This document shows positions 15,630-23,661 of a DNA stretch of 64,000 nucleotides, piece after piece. A program made the position numbers and the translations under genes. Source of the DNA: Streptomyces rishiriensis (GTDB lineage Bacteria > Actinomycetota > Actinomycetes > Streptomycetales > Streptomycetaceae); NCBI RefSeq assembly GCF_003112535.1, contig NZ_BEWA01000024.1:62001-126000 (forward strand). The letters are read 5' to 3'. Below the pieces are notes generated by a model. The model was not told the origin of the DNA and searched no databases. It saw only the letters and a list, made by a program, of their open reading frames with translations. Position 1 is the first letter of the stretch. Each line of letters starts with the position of its first letter.

Positions 15630-17432
15630 ATGGCTCAGCCGCCCGATCAGCCGCCGCAGCAGGGTGGTTTCGGAGCACCGCAGGACCGCCCGCAGCCGCC
15701 GGCCGGACAGGCACCGCCGCAGGGCGGCTTCGGCGCACCGCAGCTGCCGCCGCAGCCGCCCCAGGGCCCGCCCGCTCCGCCCTCGCCGCAGCCCGGCTAC
15801 GGCTACCCCCAGCAGCCGGGACCGTACGGGCCGCCCCAGCAGCCGGGCCCCTACGGTCAGCCCGGTCCCTACGGCGGGCAGCCCGGCCCGTACGGTCAGC
15901 CGAGCGGCCCCTACGGCCCGCAGCCCGGCTACGGCTACCCGCAGCAGCAGCCCCAGTTCCCCGGCGCACCCGGCGGCCCGGGCACCCCGCCGGGCGGCGG
16001 CCGCAACCCCTTCAGGGGCCGGCCCGCGCTGGTGGTCGGGGCCGCGGTGGCGGCGCTCCTGGTCGTCGGCGGGACGGTGTTCGCGGTCACCAAGGGCGAC
16101 GACAAGGGCGGCAGGAAGCCGGTCGCCGGACCGAGCGACGACGGCAAGGCCACGGCGAGCGACGTCCCGGTCAACCCCGGCGACGGCAGCGGAGACGGCG
16201 GCGCGGACGACCAGGACTTCAACGCCGGCCGCAAGGCCGGCGAGGCGAAGGTGCTCTGGTACAAGGAGGCGCCCGACGCCCCTGCCTCCGGCGCCGACGC
16301 CCCCGGCATGTGGATCACCGCCAAGTCGGCCGTGAAGGCGGCCTACAAGGAACTCGTCGCGTACGACGTCGGCGACGGCAGGCCGACCTGGGCCGCCCTC
16401 ACGCTGCCGCAGAAGATCTGCGCGGTCACCCCGCAGAAGACGGCGGACGACAAGGTCGTCGTCGCGTACATGAGCGGCACCAGCGACCGCGCCAAGTGCA
16501 ACCAGCTCCAGCAGGTCGACCTGAACACCGGCGCCAAGGGCTGGACGGCCGTCGTCGCGGACGGCGCGCTGTTCGACAGCGCGATCAGCGTGGAGCTGTC
16601 GCTGGCCGGCAACACCCTGATGGTGGGCCGTTCGCAGTCCGGGACGGCGTACGACGTCCGCACCGGCAAGAAGCTGTACGACAAGCAGAAGTACGGCAAC
16701 GCGTGCTTCCCGAGCGCGTTCGCCGGCGGGGCCCGGCTGATCGCGGTGGCCTCCTGCGACGCGAGCGACCCGACCGAGCACGACGAGATCCAGGAACTGG
16801 ATCCGGCGACCGGCAAGGTCAGATGGACGCAGAAGTTCGACAAGGGCTGGACGGTCGGCAAGACGTTCTCCGTCGACCCGTTGGTCGTCTACAGCACCAA
16901 CGAGGACAAGAAGAACTGGAACATCACGACGTTCACGCCGAACGGCTCGCTCCGTTCGCAGGTCCACGTCGACGAGAACTTCGCCCCCAAGTGCGAAGGC
17001 GGCTTCCTGCAGCGCAACCTCACGGGCTGCGCGGGCGTGGCCTCCGACGCGGGCACGCTGTACCTGCCCACCGAGACGAAGACCGGTCCCAACGAGATCG
17101 TGGCGATCGACCTGTCCACCGGCAAGGAGAAGTGGCGCGTCAAGTCGCCCACGGACGAGGCGATGCTGCCGGTGAAGACCGAGAGCGGCGAGCTCGTGGC
17201 CTACGTGGAGCCGTCGTTCGAGGGGCCGGGCCGCGTGGTGGGCATCCCGACGGCCGGCTCCGCGCACACGCCGAAGACGCTGATGCAGCTGCCCAAGAGC
17301 ACGGCCGGCATCGAGGACAGCTTCTTCTCGCGGGACGTCGACTGGGTCGGCGGACGGTTCTACATCTCCACCACCAGGCTGACGGGCAACGACGACACGA
17401 AGGAGAAGCTGATGCTCGCCTACGGCAAGTAG
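15630..17432 (+). CDS. Membrane-anchored PQQ-like beta-propeller protein, copy 1 (600 aa)
   Basis: The ATG at 15630 (SD AGGGGGA) is preferred over an in-frame GTG at 15609. Residues 1-135 are Gln/Pro/Gly/Tyr-rich and probably disordered in the cytoplasm, with repeated PGPYG and PGYGYPQ units. One membrane segment follows (about 138-160, VVGAAVAALLVVGGTVFAVT), then an extracellular C-terminal region with repeated motifs of WD/PQQ-propeller type such as DLSTGKEKWRV, DVRTGKKLYD and DPATGKVRWTQ, plus several Cys that may form disulfides. Such propellers usually act as extracytoplasmic scaffolds or sensors. It is a paralogue of the next gene, same strand, 131 bases apart. No kinase domain is present. 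Confidence 0.87.
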   Translation: MAQPPDQPPQQGGFGAPQDRPQPPAGQAPPQGGFGAPQLPPQPPQGPPAPPSPQPGYGYPQQPGPYGPPQQPGPYGQPGPYGGQPGPYGQPSGPYGPQPGYGYPQQQPQFPGAPGGPGTPPGGGRNPFRGRPALVVGAAVAALLVVGGTVFAVTKGDDKGGRKPVAGPSDDGKATASDVPVNPGDGSGDGGADDQDFNAGRKAGEAKVLWYKEAPDAPASGADAPGMWITAKSAVKAAYKELVAYDVGDGRPTWAALTLPQKICAVTPQKTADDKVVVAYMSGTSDRAKCNQLQQVDLNTGAKGWTAVVADGALFDSAISVELSLAGNTLMVGRSQSGTAYDVRTGKKLYDKQKYGNACFPSAFAGGARLIAVASCDASDPTEHDEIQELDPATGKVRWTQKFDKGWTVGKTFSVDPLVVYSTNEDKKNWNITTFTPNGSLRSQVHVDENFAPKCEGGFLQRNLTGCAGVASDAGTLYLPTETKTGPNEIVAIDLSTGKEKWRVKSPTDEAMLPVKTESGELVAYVEPSFEGPGRVVGIPTAGSAHTPKTLMQLPKSTAGIEDSFFSRDVDWVGGRFYISTTRLTGNDDTKEKLMLAYGK

Positions 17433-17563
17433 GGCGACCTGCCGCCTCCCGGCCCGCCACCGTCGACCAGGCCCGTCCTCCCGAGCATGTCGAGCTTCCG
17501 CAGCTTCCCGAGCTTCCGCAGCTTCCAGCAGCTTCCCGAGCGTTGTACCGAGGTACCCACACC

Positions 17564-19717
17564 ATGACCCAGCCGCCGCCCCCGCCGCCGAACGAGCCCC
17601 CGCAGCAGCCTTCGCAGCCGCCGCAGGGCGGGTTCGGCCCGCCCCCGCAGGCCGCCACGCCCAAGGCCGCCACGCCCAAGGACGTCACGCCCAAGGACGT
17701 CACGCCCAAGGACGTCACGCCCAAGGACGTCACGCCCAAGGACGCCGTCCCGCAGGACGCGAAGCCCCAGGACGCCCCGCCGCAGCCTGCCGCGCCCGAC
17801 CTGACCAAGGCCCCGCAGCCGGGCTACGGCTACCCCCAGGCACAGCCCCAGGCCCAGGCCCAGGCCCAGCCTCCGGCGTCGGCCCAGCCCCAGGGACAGC
17901 CGCCGCAGCCTCCGCAGGCGCCCCACCCGTCCCAGCCGCCGCAGACGCCCGCGCCCGCGGCGCCGTCCGGGCCCCCGCAGCCGCCGCAGCCCCAGCCGGG
18001 CTACGGCTACCCGCAGGCGCCGCCCGCGGCCGCCCCCGGCTACGGCTACCCGGCCCAGCCGGGCGCCCCCGCCCCGGGGCCCTCCGCGTACGGCCAGCCC
18101 CAGCCGGGCCCCTACGGTCAGCCCGCCACGGCTTACGGCCAGCAGCCGGGCTACGGCTACCCGGCCCAGCCGGGCTATCCGGCCCAGCCCGGTTACGGGT
18201 ATCCGGGGCAGCCGACCGTGCCCATGCAGCCGCAGGTCGGCGCGGGGTCCACGGGATCCGGCCGGAAGATCAACGCGCAGGTGGCGATCATCGTCTCCGC
18301 CGTCGCCGCGATCGCGCTCATCGTGGGCGGCGGCGTCTGGTACGCGAACTCCGGTCACGGCGGCAAGAAGGACGAGGCGAGCTCCGGCGGCGCGAACGGC
18401 GGCGGAGGGGACAAGGGCACGGGCGGCGCCGGAGGCGGCGGCACGACGCCCGGCGGCACCGAGAAGGCGCCGGCCGACCCGGCGGCCAGCGTCCTGTTCA
18501 AGGTTCCGATGCCCGTGGTCAAGAAGGACGCCAGCGTCGGCATCAAGGGCTCCTGGCTGACCGACAAGGCGTACGTGAAGACGAGCGTCAACGAGGTCTC
18601 CGGGTACGACCTGGTCAAGGGCACCAAGCTCTGGACGGTGCCGCTGCCCGGCCCGGTCTGCGAGGCCAGCAGGTTCGCCACCGCCGACCACCGCACGGCC
18701 GTCACCTTCCAGGCGAGCACCGCCAAGACGGCCGGCTGCGACCAGGTCGCGGCGATCGACCTCGTCGCGGGCAAGCAGCTGTGGCGGAAGACCGTCGCCT
18801 CCGGGGACAACACCGTCACCTTCGACAACGTGACGGTCAGCGGGAAGACGGTCGCCCTGGGCAGCACCGAGGGCGGCGCGGCCTTCGACATCGACACCGG
18901 CAAGCCGCTGTGGGCGCCGAAGCCGGCCGACACCTGCTACGACGACGGCTACGGCGGCGGTCCCAAGCTGGTGGCCGTGCGCAAGTGCGGCCCCTACGAC
19001 AACCCCGAGCTGCACATCCAGACCATCGACCCGGTCTCCGGCAAGGTGATCTCCGAGTACAAGCTCGCCGCGGGCATCGAGTACGCGTCCATCGTGTCCA
19101 CCGACCCGCTGGTCGTGGCCGCCGACGTCGGCGACAGCGCCGGCGACGGCAGCGGCATCTCGGACTTCTTCTCCATCGACAACAAGACCGGCAAGCTGCG
19201 CACCCGCATCTCGGTGCCGGGCAAGGAGTACGCGGCCGACTGCGAGGGCATCACCCGGGTCGAGGCCTGCATGGGCCTGGCCGTCGGCAACGACCGCATC
19301 TACGTCCCGACCGAGGAGCACGACAGCGGCGGCGACCACAGCCGGACGAACGAGATCGTCGCCTTCGACCTGGCCACCGGCAAGCCCACCGGCCAACGCG
19401 CGGACGCCGGCGACGGCTACACGATCTACCCGCTGCGCATGGACGGCGCGAACCTGATCGCCTACAAGCGGCCGCCGTACGACAAGGGCGGACAGGTCGT
19501 CAGCATCGACGGCAGCTCCTTCAAGGAGACCAAGCTGCTGGAGAACCCGGCCACGGACGAGGTGCACGACGTGGAGATCGCCATGTCCCCGGAGTACTCC
19601 GAGGTCCTCTTCGCCAAGGGACGCCTGTACATGTCGGAGGTGTACGCCGACGACGGGGCGCTGTCGAACGGCGACCCGCAGTACCTGGCCGTCGGGTTCG
19701 GCACCGCGGGCAGCTGA
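17564..19717 (+). CDS. Membrane-anchored PQQ-like beta-propeller protein, copy 2 (717 aa)
   Basis: ATG 17564 with CGAGGT nine bases upstream. The N-terminal 230 residues are a low-complexity cytoplasmic tail that includes a 15-bp tandem repeat giving five TPKDV-type units (about 17661-17740), then Gln/Ala and PGYGYP repeats. One membrane segment lies at about 245-265 (VAIIVSAVAAIALIVGGGVWY), then a Gly-rich linker and a propeller of about 420 residues with repeats such as DLVAGKQLWRKT, DIDTGKPLWAP, DPVSGKVISEY and DLATGKPTG. It shares architecture with copy 1, so the pair arose by duplication and then diverged in the N-terminal repeats. A strong terminator follows. Confidence 0.87.
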   Translation: MTQPPPPPPNEPPQQPSQPPQGGFGPPPQAATPKAATPKDVTPKDVTPKDVTPKDVTPKDAVPQDAKPQDAPPQPAAPDLTKAPQPGYGYPQAQPQAQAQAQPPASAQPQGQPPQPPQAPHPSQPPQTPAPAAPSGPPQPPQPQPGYGYPQAPPAAAPGYGYPAQPGAPAPGPSAYGQPQPGPYGQPATAYGQQPGYGYPAQPGYPAQPGYGYPGQPTVPMQPQVGAGSTGSGRKINAQVAIIVSAVAAIALIVGGGVWYANSGHGGKKDEASSGGANGGGGDKGTGGAGGGGTTPGGTEKAPADPAASVLFKVPMPVVKKDASVGIKGSWLTDKAYVKTSVNEVSGYDLVKGTKLWTVPLPGPVCEASRFATADHRTAVTFQASTAKTAGCDQVAAIDLVAGKQLWRKTVASGDNTVTFDNVTVSGKTVALGSTEGGAAFDIDTGKPLWAPKPADTCYDDGYGGGPKLVAVRKCGPYDNPELHIQTIDPVSGKVISEYKLAAGIEYASIVSTDPLVVAADVGDSAGDGSGISDFFSIDNKTGKLRTRISVPGKEYAADCEGITRVEACMGLAVGNDRIYVPTEEHDSGGDHSRTNEIVAFDLATGKPTGQRADAGDGYTIYPLRMDGANLIAYKRPPYDKGGQVVSIDGSSFKETKLLENPATDEVHDVEIAMSPEYSEVLFAKGRLYMSEVYADDGALSNGDPQYLAVGFGTAGS
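17661..17742 (+). repeat. 15-bp in-frame tandem repeat encoding TPKDV units
   Basis: Repeated acgcccaaggacgtc units, first as TPKAA variants and then four near-identical TPKDV copies. The 15-base period keeps frame, so copy number can vary without breaking the gene. Confidence 0.8.
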
Positions 19718-19735
19718 TCATCTTAATTGTCGTCA

Positions 19736-19765
19736 CGGCCCCGTCCCTGTTCAGGGGCGGGGCCG
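19736..19765 (+). terminator. Terminator after the beta-propeller pair
   Basis: The arms cggccccgtccct and aggggcggggccg form a 13-bp stem with one G-T pair around a gttc loop, 18 bases after the stop codon. Confidence 0.8.
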
Positions 19766-19954
19766 CGCACTTATCGCGCATGACCCTCGAATGCGAGGAT
19801 TTTCGGCGATCCGGGGCACTTCTCGCCGGTAGGGGGAGCGCAACGTCGAACAAGCGTGTAGCTTCCTCGGGCATGAAGAGGGGGTGCCGGGGGGCGCCCC
19901 CCGTTGGTGCGTGTGGATCCGTGTGGGCATCCATGGGGGACTGGGGGGTTGCTG

Positions 19955-20668
19955 GTGGGAGTGCGGCTGATGGTGGTCGACGACCACCGACTGCTCGCCG
20001 AGGCGCTGGCCTCGGCTCTCAAACTGCGAGGGCACCGGGTGCTCGCCGCGGCGGCCCCGGCCGCGGGCGCGGCGGAGCTGGTGATCACCCGCGCTCCGGA
20101 GGTGTGTCTGATGGGCACGGCGGTCCCGGCCGAGCCGGGCATCTTCGACCCGGTGGTGCGCATCAAGCGGGAGCGTCCGCAGGTGGCCGTGCTGGTCCTC
20201 GGACCGGTGCCGAGCCCGCGCGGCATCGCGGCGGCCTTCGCGGCCGGCGCCTCCGGCTACGTACGCCACGACGAGCGCATAGAGGGTGTCGAGCGGGCCA
20301 TCATGAAGGCGAGGGCGGGCGAGGCGGCGGTGGCTCCGCAGCTGCTCCAGGGCGCGTTCAGCGAGTTGCTCAACCCGGCGGCCCAGCCGGACGACGAGGG
20401 CCAGCGGCTGCTGCAGATGCTCACGCCGCGCGAGGTCGAGGTCCTGGTCCGGGTCGCGGAGGGCGAGGACACCCGGCTGATCGCCGCCGGCATGAACATC
20501 GCCCCGTCGACGGCCCGCACGCACGTCCAGCGGGTCCTGATGAAACTCGGCGTGGGCTCCCGGCTGGAGGCGGCGGCCCTGGCCGCCCGGACAGGCCTCC
20601 TGGACCGTGCGGGCCCGCTGCCGCACACGACCCGGGCCACGGCGACGGAACCGGAGCAGCCCGTATGA
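19955..20668 (+). CDS. LuxR-type regulator with a degenerate (non-phosphorylatable) receiver
   Basis: NarL/LuxR-type transcription factor of 237 residues from the GTG at 19955 (GGGGGG seven bases upstream). The N-terminal receiver-like domain keeps the acidic pair VVDDHRLL (Asp9, Asp10), but the phosphoacceptor site reads CLMGTAVP with Gly54 where Asp is expected. The switch Thr/Ser is Gly (VLVLGPV), and the conserved Lys is lost (GASGYVRHD). The C-terminal LuxR HTH is intact: LTPREVEVLVRVAEGE through RTHVQRVLMKLGVGSR. It is probably a phosphorylation-independent regulator. It overlaps by ATGA with a membrane-protein gene and has no adjacent histidine kinase. Confidence 0.9.
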   Translation: MGVRLMVVDDHRLLAEALASALKLRGHRVLAAAAPAAGAAELVITRAPEVCLMGTAVPAEPGIFDPVVRIKRERPQVAVLVLGPVPSPRGIAAAFAAGASGYVRHDERIEGVERAIMKARAGEAAVAPQLLQGAFSELLNPAAQPDDEGQRLLQMLTPREVEVLVRVAEGEDTRLIAAGMNIAPSTARTHVQRVLMKLGVGSRLEAAALAARTGLLDRAGPLPHTTRATATEPEQPV

Positions 20669-21120
20669 GAGCCCGCGCGATCGTCCGGCGCGGCGCCCGC
20701 CTCGGCGCGCTGATCGGGGCCTGGCCGGCCGGCATCGGCGGAGTCCTGTGCCTGGTGGCGGCGTTCGTCTTCCTGACCGGCGGCCTGTACGGGACCGCGC
20801 GGGCGCTGACGGCTGCCGCCGGACTCGCCGTGCTCGGCAGCCTGGCGGCCGGCCTCGCCGTGGGCACGGCCACCGGCGTCGCCCTGGCGCTCGCCCCACG
20901 GCGGCTCCTCGCCCGCCCCGTGCTGAGAGGCCTGCTGGCCGCCCTCACCGCGGGCCTGCCGCTCGCCGCGCTCTCCGTCGCCCTCCTCACCGGAGACGGT
21001 TACACCCTGGCGAGCTACCCGCCGTCGTCGCACTTCGTCGACGGGGCGGTGATCTTGACGATCGCCCTGGTGGCGGCGGCCCGCAGCGGCGAGATCGCGG
21101 GCTGCGACGCCGAGGGCTGA
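20665..21120 (+). CDS. Small integral membrane protein coupled to the LuxR gene (151 aa)
   Basis: ATG overlaps the TGA of the upstream LuxR-type regulator (ATGA), so the two are translationally coupled. After a basic N-terminus (MRARAIVRRGARLG) there are about four Ala/Leu/Gly-rich membrane segments at roughly residues 15-40, 45-70, 80-105 and 125-145. An extracytoplasmic loop carries the segment GDGYTLASYPPSSHF before the last segment. I do not recognise the family. Coupling to a receiver that cannot be phosphorylated raises the possibility that it modulates or senses for the regulator; that is inference only. Confidence 0.8.
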   Translation: MRARAIVRRGARLGALIGAWPAGIGGVLCLVAAFVFLTGGLYGTARALTAAAGLAVLGSLAAGLAVGTATGVALALAPRRLLARPVLRGLLAALTAGLPLAALSVALLTGDGYTLASYPPSSHFVDGAVILTIALVAAARSGEIAGCDAEG

Positions 21121-21321
21121 TCAGCGGCCGAGACCGGCGCGTATCCCCGCCAGGAGGTGGGCGAGGGCGGCGGGGGTGGTCGTGAGAGCGGTCCCCGGCT
21201 CCTCGCTCTCCCGCAGGTGCAGGGCCGAGGGGGCGGGGGAGGCGGCGAGTTCCACGCAGGTGTCCCCTTCGCCGCCACCGGAGAAGGTGGATTTCTGCCA
21301 GTTCATGATAGTCCGGTCCAT
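21121..21321 (-). CDS. DUF397 domain protein (66 aa)
   Basis: Small protein with the DUF397 signature NWQKSTFSGGGEGDTCVELA, followed by LHLRESEEPGTALTTTPAALAHLL. ATG 21319-21321 is used; a GTG at 21331-21333 overlapping the stop of the upstream XRE gene is possible, but the AAGGAG at 21336-21341 would be only two bases away. DUF397 proteins in Streptomyces almost always follow an XRE regulator of the WhiJ type and are thought to act as its small partner. The same pairing is seen here, with an anti-sigma-like ATPase divergent on the other side. Confidence 0.92.
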   Translation of the reverse strand: MDRTIMNWQKSTFSGGGEGDTCVELAASPAPSALHLRESEEPGTALTTTPAALAHLLAGIRAGLGR

Positions 21322-21329
21322 GTGGTGTC

Positions 21330-22181
21330 TCACAGCTCCTTCGACAAGCGGTGGATGAAGTCCCGTGACGCGGTGGGGTCCAGCGTCGCTTCTTGCACCC
21401 GGTTCAGGAGCATTCGGAGTTGCTTCAGTTGGGCGTCCGCGCCGATGAAAGTGACCCCGGTGGGTCCATCACGAAGCCCGGTGTCCAGTTCGGGAACCGG
21501 TCCGCCCAGGTACATCATCGAGATTCCGGCACCTGCAAAGCCGTCCTGGTCCGTCGGAATGACCCGCACTGTGGTGTGACCGCGTTCGATCTGGTCCAGG
21601 ATCCAACGCAGTTGAGCGAGTGACGTTCTCCGATCGGCCACGCGGACGCGCAGTGCGAATTCGTGAACGATCGTCTCGTAAGGGGTGGGGGCCTCGCCCT
21701 CGATGATGGAGCGCCGCCTCATGCGGTGTTCCACTCGCGGTGCGAGTTCGCTCTCGGGGAGCTCGGGACGCATGTAACTGAACACCGCTCGGGCGTAGTC
21801 CGGGGTCTGCAGCAGTCCGGGAACATAGGGGATGACGACTTCGCGAACAGAGGTCGCATGGTGCTCGGCCTCCGCCACGTCCATGTGCACCTGGGGCAGA
21901 ACCCCGCGATAGTCGTCCCACCAACCGCGTGAGCGCTCCGTCGCCATCGTCACGAGCGCTTCGATCAACGCCTCGTCCGCGCAGGCGCAGTGCGCTGCCA
22001 GTCTGCGCAGCCGCTCCTCGCTGATTGCCGATGTCCCGGCCTCGATCTGACTCATGTGAGCCGAGCTCGACCCGAGGAGTCCCGCCACCTCCTTGGCCGG
22101 CAGGCCTGCCGCCTCCCGCAGTTTGCGCAGCTCGGAGCCCAGGCGCATCTGCCGTGCCGTGGGTTGGTTCCGCATGGTCAT
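21330..22181 (-). CDS. WhiJ-type XRE regulator with DUF5753-like C-terminus
   Basis: Helix-turn-helix regulator of 283 residues. The HTH lies at about residues 15-70 (LRKLREAAGLPAKEVAGLLGSS, MSQIEAGTSAISEERLRRLA). The rest is the DUF5753-type domain common in Streptomyces, with PYVPGLLQTPDYARAVF, RRRSIIEGEAPTPYETIVHE and RVIPTDQDGFAGAGISMMYL. It heads a two-gene unit with the DUF397 protein and is divergent from a HATPase-domain protein. Such triplets resemble the whiJ and abaA loci that affect aerial development. An inverted repeat in the divergent promoter region (22242-22261) is a candidate autoregulatory site. Confidence 0.93.
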   Translation of the reverse strand: MTMRNQPTARQMRLGSELRKLREAAGLPAKEVAGLLGSSSAHMSQIEAGTSAISEERLRRLAAHCACADEALIEALVTMATERSRGWWDDYRGVLPQVHMDVAEAEHHATSVREVVIPYVPGLLQTPDYARAVFSYMRPELPESELAPRVEHRMRRRSIIEGEAPTPYETIVHEFALRVRVADRRTSLAQLRWILDQIERGHTTVRVIPTDQDGFAGAGISMMYLGGPVPELDTGLRDGPTGVTFIGADAQLKQLRMLLNRVQEATLDPTASRDFIHRLSKEL

Positions 22182-22241
22182 CCGCGTAACTGCCTCTCCG
22201 GGACTCCTCGTTCGGGGGACAGATTACGGGAGCCGGTTGCG

Positions 22242-22261
22242 AGGGTATGAATTTCTACCCT
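22242..22261. promoter_or_regulatory. Inverted repeat agggta-N8-taccct in the XRE/HATPase divergent promoter
   Basis: Perfect 6-base arms around tgaatttc, 60 bases upstream of the XRE start and 116 bases before the ATPase start. The AT-rich centre in a GC-rich gap suggests an operator overlapping a -10 region. Likely ligand: the XRE regulator itself. Confidence 0.5.
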
Positions 22262-22377
22262 ACCGTCAGTGACGCACCGCGCACACCGCGGAAGCGCACC
22301 GCTCCGTCCTGCCATGGCGGCTGCGGCAGGCCACCGCCCGTGACTCCGACTCCCCACCCCCCGCCTGGAGCTGACCC

Positions 22378-22788
22378 ATGCCCGCTGAAGCCGACTCCTG
22401 GGAGTACTCGCTCTACATTCCGAGCGACCCCCGCGCCGTCACCGTCTGCCGCCGCACCCTGCGTCTGGTCCTCACCCTCCACGGCCTGGTCGGCCTCGTC
22501 GACACCGCGGAACTGCTCGCCTCGGAGCTGATGTCCAACGCCGTCCTGCACACGAAGGGCCCGGCCTGTCTGCGGCTGCGGTTCCGGGACGGCGTGCTCC
22601 AGATCGGGGCGTGGGACGCGGACCCCGAGCCGCCCGAGCCGCCGTGCCGGCTGGAGGAGGTGACCGGCGCGGAGAGCGGGCGGGGGATGGGTCTCGTCCG
22701 GGCCTGCGCGGACGTCTGGCACTGGCAGCCGCTGTCCCGCATGGGGCGCCGGGGCAAGCTCGTGTGGTGCGAGCTGGCGGTGGCGTAG
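22378..22788 (+). CDS. ATP-binding anti-sigma-factor-like protein (HATPase_c_2)
   Basis: Single-domain GHKL ATPase of 136 residues, like RsbW/SpoIIAB. The N-box appears as ELLASELMSNAVLHTKG and the G-box as GAESGRGMGLVRACADVW near the C-terminus. An N-terminal segment YIPSDPRAVTVCRRTLRLVL is typical of the many Streptomyces paralogues. No kinase or receiver domain. Such proteins bind sigma factors or anti-anti-sigma factors, or act with WhiJ/DUF397 pairs; here it is divergent from that pair. No sigma-factor gene lies nearby, so its partner is unknown. Confidence 0.88.
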   Translation: MPAEADSWEYSLYIPSDPRAVTVCRRTLRLVLTLHGLVGLVDTAELLASELMSNAVLHTKGPACLRLRFRDGVLQIGAWDADPEPPEPPCRLEEVTGAESGRGMGLVRACADVWHWQPLSRMGRRGKLVWCELAVA

Positions 22789-22862
22789 GTGCGGACACGG
22801 GTGTTGTGGAGGTGCGGATCCGATCATCACGCCATACGGTCAGTGATCGTACCGCTCCATTC

Positions 22863-22881
22863 AGTGACGAAGCCTGTCACT
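22863..22881. promoter_or_regulatory. Inverted repeat agtgac-N7-gtcact before a secreted-protein gene
   Basis: Perfect 6-base arms 21 bases upstream of the ATG at 22902, with further cagtga copies at about 22841 and 22862. The position near the start suggests an operator or mRNA hairpin. No known site is recognised. Confidence 0.4.
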
Positions 22882-22901
22882 CAGCCGGAAAAGGGAATGT
22901 A

Positions 22902-23174
22902 ATGCGCAAGCTTCACAAGACCGTACTCGTGGCTGCCATGATCGGGAGCCTCGGTCTCGCCGGGGCCGGAACCGCCTCCGCCCACGGCTCGGGCTCGGAC
23001 GGCGACTCCAGGCAGTGCGCCAATCACGTGGAGAACATCTCGTTCGGTCTGATCAACATCCCGAACCTGAACCTCCCGCTGCTCGGGTCCTCGTCGAACC
23101 AGACGGCGACCCAGCAGATCTGCAACAACGGTGACGACGCCGTCAACGCGAACGTCGCGAGCCACGAGGACTAG
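22902..23174 (+). CDS. Small secreted protein of unknown function (90 aa)
   Basis: ATG with AAGGGAA upstream. A clear Sec signal peptide (MRKLHKTVLVAAMIGSLGLA) ends with cleavage after TASA at about residue 27. The mature part of about 63 residues has two Cys (RQCANH and QQICNN) that could form one disulfide, an Asn/Ile/Leu-rich centre (GLINIPNLNLPLLG) and an Asn-rich C-terminus ending SHED. The general layout recalls small surface proteins of Streptomyces aerial hyphae such as rodlins, but it lacks their conserved sequences and is not a chaplin. A strong terminator-like repeat follows. Confidence 0.85.
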   Translation: MRKLHKTVLVAAMIGSLGLAGAGTASAHGSGSDGDSRQCANHVENISFGLINIPNLNLPLLGSSSNQTATQQICNNGDDAVNANVASHED

Positions 23175-23183
23175 AGGTGACGG

Positions 23184-23229
23184 GGCGGCTCCGGAGCCGA
23201 AGGGCGCAGGCCCCGGCTCCGGAGCCGCC
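23184..23229. terminator. Bidirectional terminator between convergent genes
   Basis: The arms ggcggctccggagcc and ggctccggagccgcc are a perfect 15-bp inverted repeat around a 16-base loop, placed between the converging ends of the secreted-protein gene (23174) and the small membrane-protein gene (23244). Confidence 0.85.
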
Positions 23230-23243
23230 TCGCTCCAGCGCTG

Positions 23244-23627
23244 CTACTCGCCGCGCGGGAGGTCCTCCTTCAGGGCCTCCGGCGGCAGCGTGGGCGTCAC
23301 CGGGGCCACCGGGCGCAGCTTCAGCCAGACCAGGAAGAAGACGCCCAGGGCCAGCATGCCCAGGCCGGTCCACAGGTTGATGTTGATCCCCTGGGCCTTG
23401 TCGATCTCCGCGTCGCTGTCCGTGATGCCGGCGATCGTGACGATCACGCCGTAGACGACGAACAGACCGCCGATGATGCGGCGCAGGTCGAAGATGCGGG
23501 CCGCGGTCGCGGACTTGTGCTCCAGTTCGGTGACCTCGCGCTGGACGTCGGCCTCGGAGTACCCCGCTCGCCGCAGCCGCTCCGCGGCGGCCTCGGCGCT
23601 CTCGGACGGTTCGAATTGCTCGGACAT
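23244..23627 (-). CDS. Small membrane protein with N-terminal helical region (127 aa)
   Basis: An acidic amphipathic N-terminus (MSEQFEPSESAEAAAERLRR, AGYSEADVQREVTELE) resembles a short helix-hairpin interaction region. Two membrane segments follow at about residues 50-70 (IGGLFVVYGVIVTIAGI) and 85-105 (LWTGLGMLALGVFFLVW), and the C-terminus is Pro-rich. ATG start at 23627. It ends the minus-strand unit behind the symporter gene, 34 bases downstream of that gene's stop, so the two are probably co-transcribed. It could be a small accessory subunit; no family recognised. Confidence 0.82.
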   Translation of the reverse strand: MSEQFEPSESAEAAAERLRRAGYSEADVQREVTELEHKSATAARIFDLRRIIGGLFVVYGVIVTIAGITDSDAEIDKAQGININLWTGLGMLALGVFFLVWLKLRPVAPVTPTLPPEALKEDLPRGE

Positions 23628-23661
23628 GGCGTTTCCATCCTCCCGCAGGTGTCGCGAGGGC

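Noticed and set aside
22902..23174. Chaplin or rodlin assignment
   Set aside because: No chaplin Gly/Asn/Val repeat and no rodlin sequence; only the size and signal peptide match.
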